From Prevotella sp. UBA1395 (lineage in GTDB: Bacteria; Bacteroidota; Bacteroidia; Bacteroidales; Bacteroidaceae): a stretch of 7,877 nt of DNA. A model generated the notes under the pieces. That model did no database searches, was not told where the DNA came from, and saw only the letters and a program-made list of their open reading frames with translations. The number at the start of each line of letters is the position of its first letter. Position 1 is the first letter of the stretch. This document shows, one piece after another, positions 1 through 7,560 of this stretch. The translations under genes were made by a program, and so were the position numbers. The stretch spans positions 13,928 through 21,804 of the forward strand of contig DBQL01000053.1 in assembly GCA_002305235.1 (NCBI GenBank). Reading direction: 5' to 3'.

Positions 1-216
1 AACGGCCTTCAGGTCTCGCTCGGTTCCATCAAAAGTCTTGCGTTCGACATTCGCGTGATAGACGGCATCGGTGCCCCGGCATCATCGTGCGACGGGCAGA
101 CCGACAGCAAAGTCTATACCATCGACGGCAGGTTGGTGCGCCGCCATGCCGGCAATCTCGGCACACTGCCCAAGGGAATATATATTGTCAACGGAAAAAA
201 ACACATCGTAAAATGA
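1..216 (+). CDS. C-terminal end of small secreted protein with T9SS-like tail (5' truncated)
   Basis: An open frame enters from the left edge and gives 71 residues before TGA at 214-216. Residues 4-15 (QVSLGSIKSLAF) resemble the 'I..I.S/D...F' strand-loop motif common in small exported Bacteroidota proteins. Residues 38-71 follow the layout of a type IX secretion or Por-secretion-like C-terminal domain: VYTIDGRLV, then LPKGIYIVNGKK, then a basic end (HIVK). That suggests export and possibly surface sorting, but this short tail is a variant and also occurs on proteins whose sorting is unproven. Its stop overlaps the next start (ATGA), so the two genes are probably co-transcribed and translationally coupled. 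The incomplete gene at the right edge has similar motifs and may be a paralogue. The function is not recognised. Confidence 0.8.
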   Translation, partial: NGLQVSLGSIKSLAFDIRVIDGIGAPASSCDGQTDSKVYTIDGRLVRRHAGNLGTLPKGIYIVNGKKHIVK

Positions 217-1892
217 AGAAACTCATCCTCACCCTGTGCCTCGCGGCATCGGGTGTCACCACGCTTTCGGCGCAAGACTCGCTCTATGTCAGATACAACG
301 ACCGCTTCAAGGCCAACCGCGCCCTGTTTGCCACCACCGGCATCGACTCCGTAGAGGTGTTGGCCCGGGGCACCACGCCGGTGTTCCGACGCTATTCGAC
401 GCAATTCACCGGGGGCTATGCCGACTTCCGGGCCTTGGGTCTCACGGCCGCTGATGGCTCTCCGGTTGGCGTGGTGACGGTCGAAAATCCCGGCCGCATA
501 CTGTGGAAGCCGCGCACATCCGATGCCGATTATAACAACGACTATACCAATCCCGACAGCCGATGGACGTTCAAGCGCAGCAAGGAGAGCGAGCACTGGG
601 TGGTGTTTTGGGACAAGCCCTTCGGCGACGATCCGGCCAACGCCCCCTCGGCAACCGATAATAACGGCTACACCGTAGACATGCGGGTAGACATCGACGA
701 CATGTTGCTCAAGGCTGAGCAGTTTTATGCCACCAACGTCGACTCGTTGGGCATGGCGAATACCGGCCGTGGCAGGTCGCAACTCGACCAATACAAGGCG
801 GCCATCTATCTCATCTATACCACCGACTGGACGGCTTACGGCGGTGGTAACGATTACAAGGTGGGCACGCTGTGGGTCAACCCGGCGACCTGTCACCCCA
901 TAGGCCACACCATTGCCCATGAGATAGGCCACACGTTTCAGTATCAGACCTATTGCGACCAGCTGCTCAACGGCGTGGCCGACAATAAGCAGACGGGCTT
1001 TCAGTATGGTCTTCCCGGCAGCAACGGGGGCAATGGGTTCTGGGAGCAGAGCGCGCAGTGGCAGGGATTCCAAAACTATCCGCAGCAGGCCGTGACCGCT
1101 TACGACGTGGATGTGTGGGTGGCCAACCATCATCGCCATTTCGAGCATGAGTGGATGAGATACGCATCTTACTGGGAGCACTATTACTGGGCCGACAAAC
1201 ATGGCAAGAGGGCCATCGGCAGGATATGGAACGAGAGCCGCTATCCGGAAGACGCGAACCAAGCTTACATGCGCATCTTCCTGAACAACGACTACGCCGA
1301 GCTGAGGCGCCGACTCTTTGAGTATGCCCAAAAGGCCTCGACGTTCGATTTCAAGGATGTCAGACGCTATGTGGGCGTGTCACGGATAGACAAGTATAGG
1401 TTCTCGCCTGTGAGTGTTGCCGACAACTGGAAGCAGGTGTCGTATGCCGAATGTCCGCAGCCCACCGGCTTCAATGTCATCGGACTGGCGGTTCCCGCTG
1501 CCGGCACACAGGTGTCGTTCACCATCAAGGGCTTGCCCGTGGGGTCGCCACTGGCCGCCGGCGATGCCGGCCGACAGGTAGACGGCAGTGGCAAGGTGGT
1601 GGCCAACGCCACGACCTATAATGCCACGGCGGTGGCGGGCCATGAGGGATGGGCCTACGGGTTTGTGGCATACAAGACCGACGGCACCCGGGTCTATGGC
1701 GATATGCACCTGCTTGAGAAGACCGGCAGCGAGTCGACGGCCACCTTTACCGTGCCCGAGCAGACATCTCGGTTGCTCGTCGTGGTGCAGGGATCGCCAA
1801 CAACCTACCGCCAATGCCCGTGGGACGAGAACGAGGCGACCGACGACCAGCTGCCCTATCAGTTCAAGATTGACGGTACGACGCTCAAGTAG
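213..1892 (+). CDS. Exported HExxH metallopeptidase-like protein, DUF6055 type
   Basis: A 559-residue protein. The ATG at 213 is chosen because it starts a clear signal peptide (MKKLILTLCLAASG..., likely cleaved after SA at residue 20). The open frame upstream of it lies inside the previous gene. There is no lipobox, so a soluble periplasmic or released protein is likely. Residues 21 to about 105 form an N-terminal segment with a 'FATTGIDSVEV' motif that the downstream paralogue lacks. The core starts at about residue 110 (SRWTFKRS, then FWDKPFGDDPAN) and includes TAYGGGNDYKVGTLWVNP and the zincin motif HEIGH at residues 236-240. It is followed by GFWEQSAQW, whose Glu278 is a candidate third zinc ligand. 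A C-terminal beta-rich region follows (GFNVIGLAVP, YGFVAYKTDG, PYQFKIDG). I match it from memory to DUF6055. Peptidase activity is inferred from the motif only, and the substrate is unknown. Confidence 0.85.
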   Translation: MKKLILTLCLAASGVTTLSAQDSLYVRYNDRFKANRALFATTGIDSVEVLARGTTPVFRRYSTQFTGGYADFRALGLTAADGSPVGVVTVENPGRILWKPRTSDADYNNDYTNPDSRWTFKRSKESEHWVVFWDKPFGDDPANAPSATDNNGYTVDMRVDIDDMLLKAEQFYATNVDSLGMANTGRGRSQLDQYKAAIYLIYTTDWTAYGGGNDYKVGTLWVNPATCHPIGHTIAHEIGHTFQYQTYCDQLLNGVADNKQTGFQYGLPGSNGGNGFWEQSAQWQGFQNYPQQAVTAYDVDVWVANHHRHFEHEWMRYASYWEHYYWADKHGKRAIGRIWNESRYPEDANQAYMRIFLNNDYAELRRRLFEYAQKASTFDFKDVRRYVGVSRIDKYRFSPVSVADNWKQVSYAECPQPTGFNVIGLAVPAAGTQVSFTIKGLPVGSPLAAGDAGRQVDGSGKVVANATTYNATAVAGHEGWAYGFVAYKTDGTRVYGDMHLLEKTGSESTATFTVPEQTSRLLVVVQGSPTTYRQCPWDENEATDDQLPYQFKIDGTTLK

Positions 1893-1962
1893 AGGGGCAA
1901 TGGCCGAAGACAGCAGGAGTGTGTTTGTAACTGTTTGAAAATCAAAGCATTAAAAATCGTTT

Positions 1963-2003
1963 GCGATTACTATCTAATCGCGTCTCGAAACGATAGTAAT
2001 CGC
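1963..2003 (+). repeat. Inverted repeat, potential 12-bp hairpin
   Basis: The arm gcgattactatc at 1963-1974 is the exact reverse complement of gatagtaatcgc at 1992-2003, leaving a 17-nt loop. In RNA the stem could grow by three pairs through G-U wobble and one U-A pair. The same arm can instead pair with the identical copy at 2014-2025. A competing 7-bp stem is cgtctcg 1981-1987 with cgagacg 2003-2009. No T run follows, so it is not a standard intrinsic terminator. Confidence 0.75.
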
Positions 2004-2051
2004 GAGACGAAACGATAGTAATCGCGTCGCGAAAAGATAGCTTTCGCAAAG
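1986..2051 (+). repeat. Three tandem 22-nt direct repeat units
   Basis: Units start at 1986, 2008 and 2030, a strict 22-nt period. The first 19 nt of units 1 and 2 are identical (cgaaacgatagtaatcgcg), and only the last three bases differ (aga against tcg). Unit 3 is degenerate, matching 14 of those 19 positions. The preceding 22 nt from 1964 also keep the unit's right half (taatcgcg). A two-helical-turn spacing of direct repeats would suit an AraC-type DNA-binding protein, but a dispersed genomic repeat is an equally open reading. Confidence 0.9.
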
Positions 2052-2195
2052 CGATGAGAATATGACGGTTTTTCGATGCTGTCGCGACGGGCGTTCGGCA
2101 TGGTATTTGCCCTTTTGAAAACAGGGTCGGAAGCACCGGTGGCAGTGGTCTGACAGGCCGCAAATTGTCGAGCAAACTCACGAAAACCCATGATG

Positions 2196-2210
2196 CCCCG
2201 AAGACCGGGG
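2196..2210 (+). other. Short GC-rich hairpin in the leader of the second HExxH gene
   Basis: CCCCG at 2196-2200 pairs with CGGGG at 2206-2210 around a 5-nt loop, ending 23 nt before the ATG. No T tract follows, so it is not a terminator. It could affect mRNA stability or ribosome access, but a 5-bp stem can also arise by chance in GC-rich DNA. Confidence 0.35.
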
Positions 2211-2233
2211 GGCAGACAATACAACTTAGAATC

Positions 2234-3529
2234 ATGACAAATCTGAAAACCATTATCACATCCATGCTCTGCGCCGCCGTGTTGCCGGCGATGGCACAGA
2301 AGCAGATATTCATTCCCGACTCCATCAAGCCATACGACCTCGGCAACGACAGCAGCCGGTGGAGCTGGCATCGTTCGGCACAGACTGAGAATCTCATCTT
2401 CTTCTGGGAGAAGGGTTTCGGCGACAATCCCGCCAACCCTCCGAGACTTGAGGGGCAGCCCATGAGCTTCGACCTCGACAACCTGAAGGAGCGGGTAGAG
2501 GGGTTTTACACATATTTCAGGGACACGTTGAAGTTTTCTAAGCCCGGGTCGAAGGCCGACCGCTACAAGATGATGGTGATGATCAACTATTCGCTCGACG
2601 GGACGGCATACGGCGGCACCTACGACGACTTTATCGGGGCACTGTGGGTGGCACCCAACCGCATTCAGGACCGAAAGCTCAACTGTCTCGCCCATGAGCT
2701 GGGCCACAGCTTCCAATCGCAGATTCACGCCGACGGCGAGGGTGACTCGTGGGGCGGCTCAGGATTCTTCGAGATGGCATCGCAGTGGATGCTGTGGCAG
2801 GTCAACCCCGACTGGCTGACGGATGAGAACTATCATTACGAGGCGTTCAAGAAGCAAACCCACAAGGCTTACTTGGACGTGAGCAACATTTACCACTCGC
2901 CCTACGTGCTGCAATATTGGTCGGAGAAGCACGGCAAGCCCTCCATTGCCGAGCTTTTCCGTCAAGGCAGGGTGGGCGAAGACCCCGTGATGACTTATCA
3001 GCAGATGTATGGCATGAGCCAGCAGCAGTTTAACGACGAGATGATAGACTGCTGTCAGCGCATGGTGAACCTCGACTATCGCCATGCCTACCAAGAGACA
3101 CGACGCTACGCGTGCCGGTTTGACACGCCGATGGAGCCTGCCGGGAAGAGGGGTTGGGTGCGCCCCAAGGCCGGGTTCATTCCCGAGGACTATGGTTTCA
3201 ATGCCATCAGGCTGACCATTCCGGCCTCGGGCAAGGAGGTGTGGGGCACTGTGGTGCCCGATTCGATAGCCGACGGCGGCGGCTTGCGCTATGGTTTTGT
3301 GGCTGTCACGGCGGCGGGCAACGCTGTTTACGGCGCGCCCGTGTCGACAGGAAAGGCCCGTCTGCGCCTGCCCGATGAGTCGATCAAGGCACTTTACATT
3401 GTGGTGATGGGGGCCCCCGCCGTGCATCAGAGGCTGGGATGGGGCAACGACAAGCCCAACAGACAGTATCCCTACCATCTCAAATTATCCGCTTCGACCG
3501 CCTGCATGACGCAGGCCGGCAAACAGTAA
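2234..3529 (+). CDS. Exported HExxH metallopeptidase-like protein, DUF6055 type, shorter paralogue
   Basis: A 431-residue protein. The ATG at 2234 is preferred over the in-frame TTG at 2165 because it starts a good signal peptide (MTNLKTIITSMLCAAVLPAMA, likely cut after residue 21). There is no lipobox and no T9SS tail. The mature protein begins almost directly with the shared core. It carries SRWSWHRS, FWEKGFGDNPAN, GTAYGGTYDDFIGALWV, the zincin motif HELGH at residues 154-158 and GFFEMASQW with Glu180 as candidate third ligand. The C-terminal beta-rich region (GFNAIRLTIP, LRYGFVAVTAAG, YPYHLKL) matches the upstream gene in order. It is therefore a tandem paralogue without the N-terminal segment and with a shorter stretch between HExxH and Glu (22 against 38 residues). 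It ends 3 nt before the HTCS start, so the two are probably co-transcribed. Hydrolase function is inferred; the substrate is unknown. Confidence 0.87.
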   Translation: MTNLKTIITSMLCAAVLPAMAQKQIFIPDSIKPYDLGNDSSRWSWHRSAQTENLIFFWEKGFGDNPANPPRLEGQPMSFDLDNLKERVEGFYTYFRDTLKFSKPGSKADRYKMMVMINYSLDGTAYGGTYDDFIGALWVAPNRIQDRKLNCLAHELGHSFQSQIHADGEGDSWGGSGFFEMASQWMLWQVNPDWLTDENYHYEAFKKQTHKAYLDVSNIYHSPYVLQYWSEKHGKPSIAELFRQGRVGEDPVMTYQQMYGMSQQQFNDEMIDCCQRMVNLDYRHAYQETRRYACRFDTPMEPAGKRGWVRPKAGFIPEDYGFNAIRLTIPASGKEVWGTVVPDSIADGGGLRYGFVAVTAAGNAVYGAPVSTGKARLRLPDESIKALYIVVMGAPAVHQRLGWGNDKPNRQYPYHLKLSASTACMTQAGKQ

Positions 3530-3532
3530 ATC

Positions 3533-6500
3533 ATGACTATGTACAAATACCTGCTGTTATTGTTCTATCTCGTGATGGCACCGGTGTCGGATCTGTCGGC
3601 ACTCGATATTCAGACACGTGGCATCACGATGGCCGAGGGACTGAAGTCGAACACCGTGCGGACGCTGGCACAAGACCGGTTTGGATTTATATGGATGGGC
3701 ACCGACTTCGGACTTTGCCGTTACGACGGCATCTCGGTCAAGCCATATCTCATCAAGGGCCTCTCCGACCAGTATGTGCCCGAGGTGATCGCCTTTGGCG
3801 ACGACATGGTTGTGGGCACCTCGCACGGGGTGTACCGGCTCAACCTGTGCACCGAGAAGTTTGCGAAGCTCGCGGCAAGGAGCCGCGACGGGGCGGAGAT
3901 GAACTCGCAGGTGACATCCATCAAGACCGACCGCGACAGCAACTTGTGGATTTCTACCGTGGGGCAGGGGGTGTTCTGCTACTCCCATCACAACGAGAAG
4001 CTCACGCATTATCCGGTCAAAGGGATAGGCAGATATACCACCAAGATCTACATCGACAATGAGGATCAGGTGTGGTTGCTCACTAATTCGCCTGCCCTTC
4101 AGGTGATGAGATTTGATAAATCGAGGAACGATTTCGTGCGCGTGACGTTCAAATCCGAGGTTGCCGACTATGGTGCGCTGACGATGATACAGCTGCGCGA
4201 CGGGTCGCGGTGGTTGGGAACGTGGAACCACGGCATGATGCGGATGAACGAAGACGGGTCGCTGTCGCGTCGGCCGGCGATGGGTTTGGTGGCAATGTCT
4301 GGCATGCCAACAACCGTAACGCATATCCATGCGCTCTACGAACAGGCTCCCGACCGACTGCTTGTGGGCTGCGACGACGGTCTGATGGTGTTCAATCCGC
4401 AGACCGGCAGCTATTCGCCATTCGCCGCCACGATGTCGAAGTGGGGCGCGTCGGTGGGCAACGGCGTGGGCACCATGATGCCATCGCCGGCTCCACATTT
4501 TGTCTATTCCATCATGCAAGACCGTGAGGGCGGACTGTGGTATTCCACATTCTATGGCGGCGTGGTCTATGTGTCGCCCGTGGGAGCACGTTTTCGGGCA
4601 TTCACCTCGCAGGGCACCGGGGGCATGGTGGGCAATGTCATCTCACGGTTTTGCGAGGATACGGCGGGAAATGTGTGGATAGCTTCCGACGACGGGGGTG
4701 TGATTTGCTATTCGCCCAAGCAAAATGCGTTTGTGGATCTGCCCCGGCGACAACAGCTCAAGAGCCTCAACGCGCATGCCTTCTGCATGGTGGGCGACGA
4801 CTTATGGATCGGAACCTATTCCAAGGGCATTTTCAAGATCAACACCAAGAGCCATGCACTGACGCATATCGACGGCTCGCCACAGTCGGTCTACGCCATG
4901 TACCGTGACCGGCAACAGCGCATTTGGATTGGCACGATAGAGGGATTGGTGCTCTATGACCCCGTGAAACAGACCTATAACAAGCTGCACGACTTTCAGG
5001 CTATTGTCATAGACATCGATGAAGACCAGCATGGCAACATCTGGATTTGCACGCAGGGCAACGGCCTGTGGCGTTATTCCCGTGCGCAACGCCGATGGCA
5101 ACAGTATAAGATTGGGGACGGTGCCAATGCCCTGCCCGATATGCAGGTGAACAGTGTGTGTGTCGATGTCGGTGGCAGGGTGATCGTAGCCACGGCGTCG
5201 GGGGTATGCGTTTATCAGCCTCGGAGCAACGATTTCGCCATGTTGCTGTCCGATTCGGTCAGCCGTGAGGTGAGCAGCGTGGTCGATGATCAGGGCGTTT
5301 TATGGATGTCGACCAACCAAGGCATCCTGCGTTATTCGGGAAGCGAGGGCATACAATTATTCAATCGCTACGACGGTTTGGTGAGTGAGCAGTTTCAACC
5401 CAATGCCGGCATGAAGACTTCCGATGGTTGTATCTACTTCGGTTCGCCCCAAGGGTTCTGCAGTTTCTATCCTTACCGCATCAAGGTGAACCGTCAGGCC
5501 CCGTCGGTTTATATCACCCGGTTGGAGATTTTCAACCAAACGGTAGAAACAGGAAGCCGGAAACTGCCTCGATCGCTGTTGTCTGCCGACGAGTTGGAGC
5601 TCAATCACAACGACGCGATGTTCAGTTTGCACTTCGCCGCGCTGAGCTATTGCTCGCCCGAGAAAAACCAATACGCCTATAAACTCGAGGGTTTTGACAA
5701 GGAATGGAACTATGTGGGTTCGGCGGCCAAGGCCACCTATACGAACATTCCGGCCGGAACCTACACCTTTCGGGTAAAGGCAACCAACAACGACGGGGTG
5801 TGGAGCCGGCAGGAAGCCACCCTGAAGATTGTGGTACACCCGCCGTTTTGGTGGTCGCTTCCGGCCCAACTGGCCTATCTCTTGCTCATCGCCGCCGGTA
5901 TTTGGTGCTATATTCAGATGCGGCTTCGCAAGGCCGAGCGACGCCATCAGCGTGAGATGCAACGGCTGAACGACCGTAAAGATGTCGAGGTGAAAGAGGC
6001 GAGGTTGCGCTTTTTCACCATGATTGCCCACGAGATACGCACTCCCGTGACCCTCATCATCGGTCCGTTGGAGAATCTTATCAAGGATATTTTCAACAGT
6101 CCCAAGCCCGATGTGCTGATGAGTCACCACGAAAGTTTGCAGATGATCAATCGCAACGCCCACCGGTTGCTGGAGCTTGTGAACCAGTTGTTAGACTTCA
6201 ACAAGATCCAAGAGGCCGAGCCGACACACCATTTCCGTGAATGTCGCATCGCAGAGATCATGACATCGGTGGCCGAACGCTTTGAGCCGACACTGAAACA
6301 AAAGGGTGCCGACTTCAGGGTGGAGTATCCTCCCGAGGACTTTACGGCCATTGTCGACCGCGAAAGCCTTACCAAGATCATCAGCAACCTGATGACCAAC
6401 GCCACCAAATATACCCGCGACGAGGTGGTGTTAAGCTGCAAGGTGGTCGACGAGGGCACCCGGTTTGTCCTCGAGGTGAGAGACAACGGCATGGGAATCA

Positions 6501-7534
6501 GCAAGGCCGACCAGCAAAAGATCTTCCATCCGTTCTACCAAGCGCAGGACAACAAGCCCGGAACGGGCATCGGCCTGACCATCGTCGATAGTTTGGTGAA
6601 CATGCACAACGGCCATATCGCCGTGGAATCGCAGTTGGGCAAAGGTTCGGTTTTCCGTGTCACGCTGCCTGTCACGCAGTCGGAGGCAGTCGTCTCAGAG
6701 CCTGATGTCGCCGAGAAGAGGTCGGAAAGCGAATACCCCACCGAGCCTTTGGCCGTCACTCCGAATGGTGACGGTGCGCTGCTCATCATCGAAGACGACG
6801 ACGATATGCTGCGATTCTTGGTGGGCAACTTCAAGTCTGACTATACCGTTATCACCGCGCGCAACGGCCGCGAGGGCTTGGAGCAGGTCGGACGCAATGT
6901 GGTCAGCCTGATCATCTCAGACTGGATGATGCCCGAGATGGATGGAGCGGAGTTCTGTCGGCGCCTCAGGGCAGACCGCCGGTACAGTCATATTCCCCTC
7001 GTGCTGCTCACGGCGAAGACCGATGACGACAGCAAGACCGAGGGAATGAACTGCGGAGCCGATGCCTATATAGAGAAACCGTTCTCCGTTCAGTATCTCA
7101 AGGCATGTATCAAGAATATGTTAGACATCCGCCATAACCTGTTTTTGAAGTACTCCGCATCGCCCAACGCACCGATCACGGAGGTCACTTCGTCTGAGCT
7201 TGACAATGAGTTGTTGTTGCGGATGACACAGATCATCGAAGAGAATATCGACAGTTCGGAGCTGAATGTCAATTTCTTGGCCGAACGGTTGAGCATCAGC
7301 CGCAGCGGACTCTTTGCCAAAATCAAGGCCATTGCCGATGTCACGCCCAACGAGTTGATTCAGATCGTGCGCCTGAAACGGGCCGCACACCTCCTGACAG
7401 AGCGCAAATATCGCATCAACGAGGTGAGCTATATGGTGGGATTCAGCAGTCCTTCCTATTTCTCCAAGTGTTTTCAGAGGCAGTTTGGCGTGAAACCGGG
7501 CGAGTATGCCGACTCTCATGCCATCACATCATAA
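3533..7534 (+). CDS. Hybrid two-component system sensor kinase/response regulator (HTCS), AraC output
   Basis: 1333 residues, full length for an HTCS. A signal peptide or anchor (residues 1-23) leads into a periplasmic sensor of about 14 Reg_prop-like blades (residues 30-690, with motifs such as FGFIWMGTDFGL and QRIWIGTIEGL). This is consistent with two seven-bladed propellers. A Y_Y_Y domain (about 700-767) and one membrane helix (about 774-796) follow, then a charged helical linker. The HisKA phospho-acceptor is His833 (HEIRTP). The HATPase carries Asn956, DNGMGI (Asp984) and GTGIGL (from Gly1010). The receiver has Asp1088/Asp1089, phospho-acceptor Asp1130 (SDWMMPEMDG), Thr1160 and Lys1182. 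The AraC/XylS domain (about 1230-1333) has two helix-turn-helix units. All key catalytic residues are present, so it should be active. Family knowledge: ligand binding between propellers drives phosphorelay and activates nearby genes. Unusually, it directly follows a HExxH gene instead of a SusCD pair. The ATG at 3539 is an equally possible start. Confidence 0.97.
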   Translation: MTMYKYLLLLFYLVMAPVSDLSALDIQTRGITMAEGLKSNTVRTLAQDRFGFIWMGTDFGLCRYDGISVKPYLIKGLSDQYVPEVIAFGDDMVVGTSHGVYRLNLCTEKFAKLAARSRDGAEMNSQVTSIKTDRDSNLWISTVGQGVFCYSHHNEKLTHYPVKGIGRYTTKIYIDNEDQVWLLTNSPALQVMRFDKSRNDFVRVTFKSEVADYGALTMIQLRDGSRWLGTWNHGMMRMNEDGSLSRRPAMGLVAMSGMPTTVTHIHALYEQAPDRLLVGCDDGLMVFNPQTGSYSPFAATMSKWGASVGNGVGTMMPSPAPHFVYSIMQDREGGLWYSTFYGGVVYVSPVGARFRAFTSQGTGGMVGNVISRFCEDTAGNVWIASDDGGVICYSPKQNAFVDLPRRQQLKSLNAHAFCMVGDDLWIGTYSKGIFKINTKSHALTHIDGSPQSVYAMYRDRQQRIWIGTIEGLVLYDPVKQTYNKLHDFQAIVIDIDEDQHGNIWICTQGNGLWRYSRAQRRWQQYKIGDGANALPDMQVNSVCVDVGGRVIVATASGVCVYQPRSNDFAMLLSDSVSREVSSVVDDQGVLWMSTNQGILRYSGSEGIQLFNRYDGLVSEQFQPNAGMKTSDGCIYFGSPQGFCSFYPYRIKVNRQAPSVYITRLEIFNQTVETGSRKLPRSLLSADELELNHNDAMFSLHFAALSYCSPEKNQYAYKLEGFDKEWNYVGSAAKATYTNIPAGTYTFRVKATNNDGVWSRQEATLKIVVHPPFWWSLPAQLAYLLLIAAGIWCYIQMRLRKAERRHQREMQRLNDRKDVEVKEARLRFFTMIAHEIRTPVTLIIGPLENLIKDIFNSPKPDVLMSHHESLQMINRNAHRLLELVNQLLDFNKIQEAEPTHHFRECRIAEIMTSVAERFEPTLKQKGADFRVEYPPEDFTAIVDRESLTKIISNLMTNATKYTRDEVVLSCKVVDEGTRFVLEVRDNGMGISKADQQKIFHPFYQAQDNKPGTGIGLTIVDSLVNMHNGHIAVESQLGKGSVFRVTLPVTQSEAVVSEPDVAEKRSESEYPTEPLAVTPNGDGALLIIEDDDDMLRFLVGNFKSDYTVITARNGREGLEQVGRNVVSLIISDWMMPEMDGAEFCRRLRADRRYSHIPLVLLTAKTDDDSKTEGMNCGADAYIEKPFSVQYLKACIKNMLDIRHNLFLKYSASPNAPITEVTSSELDNELLLRMTQIIEENIDSSELNVNFLAERLSISRSGLFAKIKAIADVTPNELIQIVRLKRAAHLLTERKYRINEVSYMVGFSSPSYFSKCFQRQFGVKPGEYADSHAITS

Positions 7535-7560
7535 CCCCGTTTCATCTATCATCGCTACAC

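Larger units (their letters stand above)
1893..2233. other. 341-nt non-coding gap between the two HExxH genes
   Basis: No open frame in this gap has a signal peptide, recognisable motif or plausible start; the minus-strand frames crossing it run into the downstream gene as shadows. It holds a 22-nt tandem repeat block with an inverted arm (1963-2051). It also has a short GC-rich hairpin (2196-2210) just before the next gene. I see no stem followed by a T run after the stop at 1892, so no intrinsic terminator can be called. No site matches the Bacteroidota TTTG / TAnnTTTG promoter well. Its length still makes it the likeliest place for a promoter serving the second HExxH gene and the HTCS. Confidence 0.8.

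Noticed and set aside
87..212. Upstream start that would add 42 residues to the first HExxH protein
   Set aside because: The extension lies within the upstream gene, is rich in Arg and Gln, and would precede a clear signal peptide starting at 213.
114..1331. 405-codon open frame on the minus strand, plus other long minus-strand frames under the HExxH and HTCS genes
   Set aside because: They lie antisense to genes with recognisable domains, have no signal peptide or motif, and have the composition expected of shadow frames in GC-rich coding DNA.
1934..1963. Possible Bacteroidota-type promoter: TTTG at 1934-1937, then 18 nt, then ATCGTTTG at 1956-1963
   Set aside because: The -7 element lacks the TA of TAnnTTTG, and TTTG is too short to be convincing alone. 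Transcription start mapping would decide.
1963..2051. CRISPR array
   Set aside because: The units are contiguous, with only 3 nt between 19-nt cores. There are no unique spacers of usual length and no cas genes.
1963..2051. Insertion sequence ends or other mobile element
   Set aside because: No transposase or integrase is present, and the inverted arms are nested within the repeat block instead of flanking a gene.
2165..2233. TTG start that would add 23 residues to the second HExxH protein
   Set aside because: The ATG at 2234 begins a typical signal peptide. The extension would bury it behind a polar segment that includes the GC-rich hairpin.
7535..7560. Terminator between the HTCS and the last gene
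   Set aside because: The 26-nt gap contains no stem-loop and no T run. Read-through into the last gene is the simpler reading.
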